The position numbers were made by a program, and so were the translations under genes. Positions 7,816 through 15,187 of a stretch of DNA of 15,187 nucleotides are shown piece after piece. Each line of letters opens with the position of its first letter. The stretch's first letter is position 1. Source of the stretch: Desulfobacterales bacterium (GTDB taxonomy: Bacteria; Desulfobacterota; Desulfobacteria; Desulfobacterales; Desulfobacteraceae); the NCBI GenBank assembly GCA_022361315.1, contig JAKSBB010001163.1, positions 1 to 15,187 of the forward strand, in the 5' to 3' direction. The notes beneath the pieces are model-generated. The model worked only from the letters and a program-made list of their open reading frames with translations. It did not search any database and was not told where the DNA came from.

Positions 7816-8262
7816 ATGCTCGTACTCGTCGAAAAACTAAAAGACAATCAAATCTTAGAATACCCTTTAGATCAGTTGAACGGTATCATGGCAAGGCCTG
7901 GTGCGGTGTATACGATCAAGGATGTCGAAACAGGCCAGCCCCCGGAAGGCCTTGTGCTCAAGCGTAAGGGAAAGATCCTGGAAATCGAGGTTGAAGGGGA
8001 TGAGGTGGCAAGGATAGACGATTTTTTCACAGAAGAATCCGATACGCTATTCAGTGCTGACGGCTCCTTTACCCCTCCCGAAGATATGACAATCCCCAGC
8101 AGTCTTGAAGCACCTGTAGCGGCCGAGGCAACAACGGCAGCCGACATGGTGGAACACGTTGTCTGGCAGGCCGGCAGCCAGGCCGGCCAATCCGCATGGA
8201 TTGCCGCAGGGGCTGCAGGTGCCAGCGGCGCAGCAGGCGTTGGCGTGGCTGCGGCAGTTGGC
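7816..8262 (+). other. N-terminal retention-type module of the adhesin
   Basis: The first ~149 residues resemble the start of LapA/BapA-class adhesins: a small beta module ending in IDDFF (about 69-73), an acidic linker, then a segment of Ala and Gly. In LapA this part stays in the TolC-like channel and holds the protein at the surface until the protease LapG cuts at a di-alanine site (TAAG near residue 108). Here the candidate sites are TAAD at 107-110 and AAG at 130-132, 133-135 and 139-141. No signal peptide is present, which fits type I secretion. The assignment is by pattern, not alignment. Confidence 0.5.
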
Positions 8263-11200
8263 AGCGGCACTGCTGCCGCTGCCTCATCCAGCTATGTGGT
8301 TACCCTTTCAGCAGCAGCCGGTATTTTTTCATCCGTACTGCGGGTGGAGCTTTATGATGCAGACGGTAATCTTATCGTTGCCGAAGATCACGATTTTTCC
8401 ACCGGAGATTATTCACACGAAATCACCAACGGGTATAATGGCTATATCTTTGCCAAAGTCATTGATACCAATTCCGTGGCTGACTATGAGGATGAAACCA
8501 CAGGTGAATTGACCAACCTGGGGACCACCCTCAGGGCAATGACCCAGACGGACGGCGAGAGCAATGTGAACCTCACGGTAACCCCATTAACCGAATTGGC
8601 GGTTCAACTGGCCGGAATTGACGAAACCACCCTGGCCACCACCCCGATGACCGATGAAGATTTCTCCAGCAACGACACCGTCGGAGAATTGTTTAATGTT
8701 GAAGATATTACCGGCCCCGTAACAACAGTAATCGACGAAGATTATGACAGTGGAGACGGTGTAAGTGCAAGTGAACAATACGGTAATGTACTGGCCATGC
8801 TCTCCGGTGTGGACCAGCAGACCGGTGGGATTGAAGAGACCATTGAAACCATTCGGGATAACATCGTCGTAGAAGACGACGGTGACTCCGGTGATGACGA
8901 CTCCGACGATGAAAGTGTAGGCCTAAACCAGGACGCGGTAGAACTCCTGCAACAGGGTGTTGATGAGTTTTCCAGCGGTACAAATGCAGACCTGGCAGAT
9001 ATTCAGGATGCCATCATCCAGCCACCCATCGTTGAAGCTGCTGGCGGCGGCGGTGTAAACGGTGCAGAAAAAGATGCCGGCGTCATTGTCGGAGTCAGCG
9101 ACACGGAGGAAGGCGATACCGTTGTTATCAACTGGGCAGGCCAGACCTATGAAGCCACTGTGACAGCCGATATTTTAAATGATGAGGGACTGGCAGAGAT
9201 CCGGGTGCCCACATCTGTCATTGAAGCTGCCGGTGACGGGACAGATCTGGCTGTGTTTTATACCATCAACGACGGGGAAAACAGCCCCAAGCTCTACATC
9301 GATGTGGATGCGATTGCTCCCACAACCACCGTGTCGGAAATTGACATTTCCACCGATACCGGCACCTCTGACAGTGATTTCGAAACAAATACTTCATCAC
9401 AAACCATAACCGCCACTTTAAGTGCGGCCCTGGAATCCGGAGACGTTCTTTACGGTTCCGTGGACGGCGGCAGCAACTGGACCGACATTACAGACAAGGT
9501 TTCCGGAACGGCCGTCAGTTGGGATGGCGCCACCATTTCCGGAAACAATTCCATTCAGTTCAAGGTGGCGGATAAAGCGGGCAACGAAGGAAATGTCACT
9601 TCTCAGAGTTATGTTTTGGATACCACCGCCCCCACAACCACCATATCCGGGATTGATATTTCCAACGATAGTGGCACCTCTGACAGTGATTTCGACACCA
9701 ATGTGTCGTCACAGACCATTACGGCAACTTTAAGTGCGGCCCTGGCATCCGACGACATCTTATACGGCTCCGTGGATGGCGGCAGCACATGGACCGATAT
9801 CACAGACAAGGTTTCCGGCACCACCATCACCTGGGACAGCGCCACCATTTCCGGCAGCAGCTCAATTCAATTCAAGGTGACGGACAATGCCGGCAATGAC
9901 GGCCCGGTTGCCTCACAGAGTTATGTTCTGGATGAAACCGCCCCCACAACCACCATCTCAAACATTGATATTTCCAACGACACCGGCAGCTCAGACAGCG
10001 ATTTCGAAACCAATGCGGCGTCACAGACCATTACGGCGACCTTGAGCGCCGGCCTGGCGTCCGGAGAAATCCTATACGGTTCCGTGGACGGCGGCAGCAA
10101 CTGGACCGATATAACCAATAAAGTATCCGGGACGGCCATCAGCTGGGACAACGTCACCCTGGCCGGAAGCAACTCCATCATGCTCAAAGTGGTGGACAAC
10201 GCAGCCAATGGCGGAACCGTCGCACTTCAAAGCTTTGTAATTGACACCACAGCCCCCACAACCACCATTTCCGGAATTGATATTTCCACCGATACAGGCA
10301 CCTCTGACGGTGATTTCGAAACCAATACCGCATCCCAGACCATTACAGCGACCTTGAGCGCCGGCCTTGCGTCCGGTGAAACCCTGTACGGGTCTGTAGA
10401 CGGCGGCAGCACATGGACAGACATTACGGACAAGGTCAGCGGAACCGCCATCAGCTGGGACGGTGCAACTATCTCCGGCAGCAGCGCCATCCAGTTTAAA
10501 GTCACGGACACCGCAGGCAATGACGGCTCTGTAGCCTCCCAGAATTATGTATTGGATGAAACCGCCCCAACAACCACAATTTCCGGCATTGATATTTCCA
10601 CCGACACAGGAAGTTCTGACAGCGATTTTGAAACCAACACGGCATCACAAACCATAACAGCCACCTTAAGTGCAGAACTGGCCTCCGGTGAAACCCTTTA
10701 TGGCTCCGTGGACGGCGGCAGTAACTGGACTGATATCACCGATAAAGCCAGCGGCACTGCCATTAACTGGGACAATGTCACCCTGGCCGGTAGCAATTCC
10801 ATCCTGATTAAAGTAACTGATGTTGCCGGTAACGGCGGCGCAGTGGCATCCCAGAGTTTTGTAGTCGATACCACAGCACCTGGAACAACGATCTCAGCAA
10901 TAGATATTTCTTCCGACACCGGCACCGATGATACAGACTTTACAACCAATACGGCCTCACAAACCATCACTGCAACCCTAAGTGCCGCACTTGCAACGGG
11001 AGAAACCCTTTACGGTTCTGTTGACGGTGGTACCAACTGGACCGATATTTCAGACAAAGTCAGCGGTACGGCTGTTTCCTGGAACGGGGCAACGCTGTCC
11101 GGCAGCAGTAGCATCCAATTCAAAGTAACGGATACCGCAGGCAATGACGGAGCCACAGTCTCACAAAGCTATATTCTGGATACCACAGCACCGGTCATAT

Positions 11201-14200
11201 CCAATGTCACGATTCCTGATACAGCCATGAAAGTCGGGGATACGGTTACCGCTACATTAACTGTAGATGATGACGGCGGCGACGCTTATACCAACCTTTC
11301 AGGCACTATCGGCGGTTTTTCCCTGTCCAACCTGACCCGAGTCAGCAGCACCGAATATACGGCACAGTTTACGATCACCCACGGCGGTACAGATGTCGCT
11401 GCAGGTTCAGACATCCCCGTGGATGTCACCATAGATGATATTGCAGGTAATACAAGCACCAATTACGCCACCGCCATCAGTCAGGGAAGCGACCGGATTG
11501 ACGCCAACGGTCCGGTTGTAACCGGTGTTTCCATCGCCAATTCATCCATGAAAATTGGAGACACAGTCCAGGTTGTCATTACTGTGGATGATGACGGCGG
11601 AGTTGCACACACAGGAATCTCCGGCACCGTCGGCGGATTTTCCCTCACCAACCTGGCAAGGACAGACAGTACAACGTATACGGCAGAATTCACTGTAACG
11701 GACGGCGGTACCGATGTAGCTGCAAGCTCTGATATTCCGGTGGACATCACCATGACGGATAGCAACGGCAGTACCGGCAACAACTACACCACAGCGATTT
11801 CCCAGGCCGGAGATCCGATTGATGCCAACGCCCCCGTCATCAGCAACGTTTCCATACCAAACACCCCCATGAACATCGGCGATACAGTCACCGTCACCAT
11901 TACTGTAAGCGATGACGGAGGTGACACATATACCAACCTTTCCGGCACTGTGGGCGGTTTTTCACTGGGCAGTCTGAGCAGGGTGGACAACACCACCTAC
12001 GAGGCACAGTTCACAGTCACCCAGGGTGGTACGGACGTCGCAGCAGGCAGTGATATCCCGGTGTCCTTGACGTTGGACGACAGCGCCGGGAATACCAGCA
12101 ACACATACAATACAGCGATATCCCAGAACAGCGACGCCATTGATGCCAACAAACCCGTCATCAGCGGCGTGACCATTCCTGATACCGTCATGAAGGCCGG
12201 AGATACCGTCACCGTCACCATCAGTGTGGCCGATGACGGTGGAGATACCTACACCGGTCTTTCCGGTACTGTGGCCGGCTATTCCCTTTCCAACTTCTCA
12301 CGCACCGATAGCACCACCTACACTGCCGAATTCACCATCACCGAAGGAGACAGCGATGTGGCGGCGGGCTCAGACCATGCGGTGAACATCACGATCCAGG
12401 ACAGCGCCGGCAACACAAGTGACGCCTATACCACAGCCATTTCCCAAACCAACGACCGCATTGATGCCAACTCCCCGAACGTTACCGGTGCATCAATTCC
12501 CAACACGGCCATGGCAGTCAATGATACCGTCACCGTCACTATAATTGTGGACAGTGATACGGATACCTATACCAACATCTCCGGCACCATCGGTGGTTTT
12601 GCCCTGTCCAACCTGACCAAAACCAACGACACCACGTATACAGCCCAGTTTACCGTCACGGACGGAGGTACAGACCTGGCAACCGGCGATGCCGTTCCTG
12701 TAAGTTTTACACTTGAAGACAGCGCCGGCAATACCAGCAACACCTACAACACGGATATCACTCAGAACAATGATGCCATAGACGCCAACAGACCGACACT
12801 GGCCAGCACAAGCCCTTCGGACAACGCCGCTGATGTGGGTGCCAATGATGACCTGACCCTTTCCTTTTCTGAAGCAGTATTTAAAGGCGCTTCAGGCAAT
12901 CTGACGATAAAACTCACCAGTGATGATTCAACCTTTGAACAGATTGCGATTACCGACGCCAAAATAACCGGTTGGGGTGGTACGACCCTGACCGTTGATC
13001 CTGCGGGAACATTCACCGACAGTACCGGGTATTACGTGGTATTTGACGACAACGCCATTCTGGATGCCAACGGCAGTCCTGCAGCCGAACTCTCCGACAA
13101 AACGGTGTGGAATTTTTCCACCCCGGACAACACCGCCCCTCTGGTGTCCTCTTTTACCTCCACAACTTCCGACGGCAGTTACAAAGAAAATGATACCATC
13201 AATATCACCGCTACCATGAATGAAGACATTCAAAGCGGCGGCCAGATGACGGTGACCCTGAATACCGGTGAAACAGTCACCCTGACCGCGTCTGCCAACG
13301 GTACCACTCTCACCGGCACGTATACCGTACAGGCCGGGAATACCATCGGAGACCTAGCAGTTTCCAGCTTCACCACCGGTACAGTTAAGGATTTAGCCGG
13401 AAATGCCCTGGCTGATACTTCATTGCCAGCAACCAATATAGATGACGGCAGCGACATTGCCATTGACACAACTGCCCCAAATGTCACATCTGGGGGTACG
13501 GCCTCTGCCATAGACGAAAACAGCGGTGCGTCTCAGGTGATCTACACGGCGACCTCGAATGAAACTGCAACGTTCAGCCTGAAAAGCGGCGTAGGAGATG
13601 AAACTCTTTTCAGTATCAACAGCAGTTCCGGCGAGGTAACACTTACTGGGGATCCCGATCATGAGAGCAAATCCAATTACAGCTTCACCGTTGTTGCCAC
13701 TGATACCGCAGGCAATACCGGAGAAAAAGCCGTAACCCTGAGTATCAACGACGTTGACGAAAGTGATCCATCCATCACATCGGGTGCTACCGCTTCTGCC
13801 ATTGATGAGAACAGTGGATCAGGACAGGTAATATATACCGTCACAGCAACAGACACGGCGGATACTGACGATACATCGGACGCCAGCGGATCCTTGACAT
13901 ACAGCCTCAAGAGTGGTGTGGGTGACGAATCGCTTCTCAGCATCAACAGCAGCACTGGGGCAGTCACGCTCACCGGGGATCCGGATCATGAAAGTAAATC
14001 AAGCTACAGTTTCACCGTGGTAGCAACGGATACTGGGGGGAACACCGATGAACAGGCGGTCTCCTTAAGTATCAACGATCTGGATGAAACAGACCCTTCC
14101 ATCACTTCAGGTGCTACCGCTTCTGCCATTGATGAGAACAGTGGATCAGGACAGGTAATATATACCGTCACAGCAACAGACACGGCGGATACTGATGATG

Positions 14201-15187
14201 CCACCGACACCAGCGGCTCACTGACATATAGCCTCAAAAGCGGTGTCGGCGATGAGGCGCTTTTCAGCATAAACAGCAGTACGGGAGCAGTGACACTCAC
14301 AGGAAATCCCGACCATGAGAATAAATCCAGTTACAGTTTTACTGTGGTTGCCACGGATACAGCCGGCAATACAGATGAACAGGCCGTTACCCTCAGTATC
14401 AATGACCTGGACGAAAGTGATCCATCCATAACCTCCGGCACTACGGCCTCTGCCATTGATGAAAACAGCGGATCCGGGCAGGTGATCTATACCGTCACCG
14501 CAACCGACTCTGCGGACACGGATGATGCAACAGATGCCAGTGGGTCTTTGACATACAGCCTCAAAAGTGGTGTGGGTGACGAATCACTTCTCAGCATCAA
14601 TAGTAGCACTGGAGCGGTCACTCTCACCGGAGATCCTGATCATGAGAGTAAATCCAGCTACAGCTTCACCGTGGTGGCAACCGATACAGGGGGGAACACA
14701 GATGAACAGGCCGTAACCTTGAGCATCAACGACGTTGATGAAAGTGATCCATCCATCACATCGGGTGCTACCGCATCTGCTATTGATGAAAACAGCGGAT
14801 CTGGACAGGTGATCTATACCGTCACAGCAACAGACACGGCGGATTCCGATGATGCCTCAGACGCCAGCGGGTCATTGACGTATAGCCTGAAAAGTGGTGT
14901 TGGCGACGAATCACTTCTCAGCATAAACAGCAGTACTGGAGCGGTAACGCTTACCGGAAATCCGGATCATGAAAGCAAATCAAGCTACAGCTTCACCGTG
15001 GTGGCAACCGACACAGGGGGCAATACGGATGAACAGGCTGTTACATTGAGTATCAACGATATAGACGATAGTGACCCATCCATAACCTCCGGTGCAACTG
15101 CGTCTGCCATTGATGAAAACAGCGGATCTGGACAGGTAATTTATACCGTCACAGCAACCGATACAGCAGATTCTGATGATGCCACCG
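7816..15187 (+). CDS. Giant LapA/BapA-like repetitive adhesin, T1SS substrate (3' partial)
   Basis: An open frame of 2457 codons with no stop, running off the window. The product is very acidic, rich in Thr, Ser, Asp and Gly, and I found no cysteine in it, as expected for a large secreted surface protein. Order by residue: N-terminal prefix (1-60) with a beta-rich end (GLVLKRKGKILEIEVEG, then DDFF), and an Ala/Gly-rich segment (116-160). Next is a beta domain (about 163-275) with ADYEDETTGEL and a VTPLTELA motif seen in large adhesins, then an Asp-rich linker (about 353-367). One Ig-like domain (about 420-500) follows, then six 104-aa repeats, five 107-aa repeats, two Ig-like domains and cadherin-like repeats to the end. 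It is divergent from a lapE-lapB-lapC-ordered exporter, which makes it the obvious substrate. Likely role: surface adhesion or biofilm matrix. RTX repeats and the C-terminal secretion signal would lie downstream and are not seen. The ligand is unknown. Confidence 0.9.
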   Translation, partial: MLVLVEKLKDNQILEYPLDQLNGIMARPGAVYTIKDVETGQPPEGLVLKRKGKILEIEVEGDEVARIDDFFTEESDTLFSADGSFTPPEDMTIPSSLEAPVAAEATTAADMVEHVVWQAGSQAGQSAWIAAGAAGASGAAGVGVAAAVGSGTAAAASSSYVVTLSAAAGIFSSVLRVELYDADGNLIVAEDHDFSTGDYSHEITNGYNGYIFAKVIDTNSVADYEDETTGELTNLGTTLRAMTQTDGESNVNLTVTPLTELAVQLAGIDETTLATTPMTDEDFSSNDTVGELFNVEDITGPVTTVIDEDYDSGDGVSASEQYGNVLAMLSGVDQQTGGIEETIETIRDNIVVEDDGDSGDDDSDDESVGLNQDAVELLQQGVDEFSSGTNADLADIQDAIIQPPIVEAAGGGGVNGAEKDAGVIVGVSDTEEGDTVVINWAGQTYEATVTADILNDEGLAEIRVPTSVIEAAGDGTDLAVFYTINDGENSPKLYIDVDAIAPTTTVSEIDISTDTGTSDSDFETNTSSQTITATLSAALESGDVLYGSVDGGSNWTDITDKVSGTAVSWDGATISGNNSIQFKVADKAGNEGNVTSQSYVLDTTAPTTTISGIDISNDSGTSDSDFDTNVSSQTITATLSAALASDDILYGSVDGGSTWTDITDKVSGTTITWDSATISGSSSIQFKVTDNAGNDGPVASQSYVLDETAPTTTISNIDISNDTGSSDSDFETNAASQTITATLSAGLASGEILYGSVDGGSNWTDITNKVSGTAISWDNVTLAGSNSIMLKVVDNAANGGTVALQSFVIDTTAPTTTISGIDISTDTGTSDGDFETNTASQTITATLSAGLASGETLYGSVDGGSTWTDITDKVSGTAISWDGATISGSSAIQFKVTDTAGNDGSVASQNYVLDETAPTTTISGIDISTDTGSSDSDFETNTASQTITATLSAELASGETLYGSVDGGSNWTDITDKASGTAINWDNVTLAGSNSILIKVTDVAGNGGAVASQSFVVDTTAPGTTISAIDISSDTGTDDTDFTTNTASQTITATLSAALATGETLYGSVDGGTNWTDISDKVSGTAVSWNGATLSGSSSIQFKVTDTAGNDGATVSQSYILDTTAPVISNVTIPDTAMKVGDTVTATLTVDDDGGDAYTNLSGTIGGFSLSNLTRVSSTEYTAQFTITHGGTDVAAGSDIPVDVTIDDIAGNTSTNYATAISQGSDRIDANGPVVTGVSIANSSMKIGDTVQVVITVDDDGGVAHTGISGTVGGFSLTNLARTDSTTYTAEFTVTDGGTDVAASSDIPVDITMTDSNGSTGNNYTTAISQAGDPIDANAPVISNVSIPNTPMNIGDTVTVTITVSDDGGDTYTNLSGTVGGFSLGSLSRVDNTTYEAQFTVTQGGTDVAAGSDIPVSLTLDDSAGNTSNTYNTAISQNSDAIDANKPVISGVTIPDTVMKAGDTVTVTISVADDGGDTYTGLSGTVAGYSLSNFSRTDSTTYTAEFTITEGDSDVAAGSDHAVNITIQDSAGNTSDAYTTAISQTNDRIDANSPNVTGASIPNTAMAVNDTVTVTIIVDSDTDTYTNISGTIGGFALSNLTKTNDTTYTAQFTVTDGGTDLATGDAVPVSFTLEDSAGNTSNTYNTDITQNNDAIDANRPTLASTSPSDNAADVGANDDLTLSFSEAVFKGASGNLTIKLTSDDSTFEQIAITDAKITGWGGTTLTVDPAGTFTDSTGYYVVFDDNAILDANGSPAAELSDKTVWNFSTPDNTAPLVSSFTSTTSDGSYKENDTINITATMNEDIQSGGQMTVTLNTGETVTLTASANGTTLTGTYTVQAGNTIGDLAVSSFTTGTVKDLAGNALADTSLPATNIDDGSDIAIDTTAPNVTSGGTASAIDENSGASQVIYTATSNETATFSLKSGVGDETLFSINSSSGEVTLTGDPDHESKSNYSFTVVATDTAGNTGEKAVTLSINDVDESDPSITSGATASAIDENSGSGQVIYTVTATDTADTDDTSDASGSLTYSLKSGVGDESLLSINSSTGAVTLTGDPDHESKSSYSFTVVATDTGGNTDEQAVSLSINDLDETDPSITSGATASAIDENSGSGQVIYTVTATDTADTDDATDTSGSLTYSLKSGVGDEALFSINSSTGAVTLTGNPDHENKSSYSFTVVATDTAGNTDEQAVTLSINDLDESDPSITSGTTASAIDENSGSGQVIYTVTATDSADTDDATDASGSLTYSLKSGVGDESLLSINSSTGAVTLTGDPDHESKSSYSFTVVATDTGGNTDEQAVTLSINDVDESDPSITSGATASAIDENSGSGQVIYTVTATDTADSDDASDASGSLTYSLKSGVGDESLLSINSSTGAVTLTGNPDHESKSSYSFTVVATDTGGNTDEQAVTLSINDIDDSDPSITSGATASAIDENSGSGQVIYTVTATDTADSDDAT
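9316..11187 (+). repeat. Six tandem 312-bp repeats (104 aa) in the adhesin
   Basis: Units start at 9316, 9628, 9940, 10252, 10564 and 10876, each exactly 312 bp with no indel. Each begins APTTTxSxIDIS (APGTTISAIDIS in unit 6). Each contains TASQTITATLSA, LYGSVDGGSxWTDI and SIQFKVTDxAGN-like strands and ends in a VLD-TTAP linker. The strand pattern and the terminal AGN(D/G)G match bacterial Ig-like folds of the type found in large adhesins. Units 3 and 5 share a variant C-terminal half (DNVTLAGSNSI) that differs from units 2, 4 and 6 (ATxSGSSxIQFKV), giving a two-unit higher-order pattern. Confidence 0.95.
11188..12789 (+). repeat. Five tandem 321-bp repeats (107 aa) in the adhesin
   Basis: Units start at 11188, 11509, 11830, 12151 and 12472. 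The first four are exactly 321 bp and the fifth is 318 bp, having lost one codon in the acidic loop (VDSDTDTYT instead of VDDDGGDTYT). Core motifs are IPxTxMKxGDTVTVTI, a DDGGDTYT acidic loop, LSGTVGGFSLSNL, TYTAEFTVT, GGTDVAAGSDIPV, DSAGNTS and AISQxxDxIDAN. The sequence is unrelated to the upstream 104-aa family apart from the shared AP junction, and probably forms another beta-sandwich. Confidence 0.95.
12790..13473 (+). other. Two non-repeated Ig-like domains between repeat arrays
   Basis: The first domain (to about 13122) starts RPTLASTSPSDNAADVGAND, continues LTLSFSEAV and ends WNFST. This is the pattern of the bacterial Big_5/SbsA-type Ig-like domain. The second (about 13135-13473) starts APLVSSFTSTTSDGSYKEND and has INITATMNEDI, LNTGETVTL and VKDLAGNALAD. 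It resembles the Ig-like units often found with cadherin repeats in giant surface proteins. The two are not copies of each other or of the flanking arrays and act as a spacer or junction. Confidence 0.75.
13474..15187 (+). repeat. Cadherin-like tandem repeats, 327-bp period, continuing past the window
   Basis: Units start at 13474, 13765, 14092, 14419, 14746 and 15073. The first is 291 bp (97 aa), the next four exactly 327 bp (109 aa), and the sixth is cut by the window end. Each has the cadherin calcium-site pattern: ASAIDENSG near the start, GDPDHE or GNPDHE in the middle, FTVVATDTxGN, and SINDxDxSDP at the junction. The period and motifs point to rigid, calcium-stabilised beta-sandwiches in series. 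The longer units carry an extra acidic insert (TDTADTDDxxDxSGS) that is missing from the first unit. The true number of copies cannot be known from this window. Confidence 0.95.

Noticed and set aside
9609..14300. Many minus-strand open frames of 70-100 codons opposite the adhesin repeats
   Set aside because: They recur with the repeat period and are low-complexity Val/Ser/Pro-rich mirrors of the repeat coding strand. They have no independent ribosome-binding sites or recognisable domains.
9316..15187. CRISPR-like regular repeats
   Set aside because: The repeats are 312-327 bp, contiguous without spacers, and in-frame coding units of one protein.

Overview
The window looks like a chromosomal segment of a Gram-negative bacterium of moderate GC. 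It carries an outer-membrane TolC-family channel with a signal peptide, a type I secretion system (T1SS), and a giant secreted adhesin. A sulfate-reducing Desulfobacterota (Desulfobacter-like) host is my best guess from the general feel of the proteins. No 16S, tRNA or diagnostic metabolic gene confirms this.

Layout: (1) 2-1096, plus strand: the 3' part of an ArgD-type class III aminotransferase whose start lies before the window. (2) 1127-2413, minus strand, convergent with it: a membrane protein with two CDP-alcohol phosphatidyltransferase domains in one chain. (3) 7205 down to 2570, minus strand: a tightly overlapping operon in the order TolC-like channel, ABC exporter with a degenerate C39-like domain, HlyD-type adaptor. 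This is the lapE-lapB-lapC order of adhesin secretion systems. (4) 7206-7815: a 610-bp AT-rich divergent intergenic region with a possible promoter and two short palindromes. (5) 7816 to the window end, plus strand: an uninterrupted reading frame of 2457 codons that continues beyond the window. It encodes a cysteine-free, repetitive LapA/BapA-like adhesin.

The adhesin is strictly modular. It has an N-terminal retention-type module with an Ala/Gly-rich segment, a beta-rich region, and an Asp-rich linker. Then come six exact 312-bp (104-aa) repeats, five 321-bp (107-aa) repeats (the last one codon shorter), two unrelated Ig-like domains, and at least five and a part cadherin-like repeats with a 327-bp (109-aa) period. 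The C-terminal part, where RTX repeats and a T1SS signal would be expected, is outside the window.

The likely joint role is that the divergent operon builds a three-component exporter spanning both membranes. This exporter would move the unfolded adhesin from cytoplasm to cell surface, where the N-terminal module may hold it in the outer-membrane channel for surface attachment or biofilm formation. The LapD/LapG-type release proteins that would control this are not in the window. The best candidates for novelty are the two-domain phosphatidyltransferase fusion and the layered repeat architecture of the adhesin.
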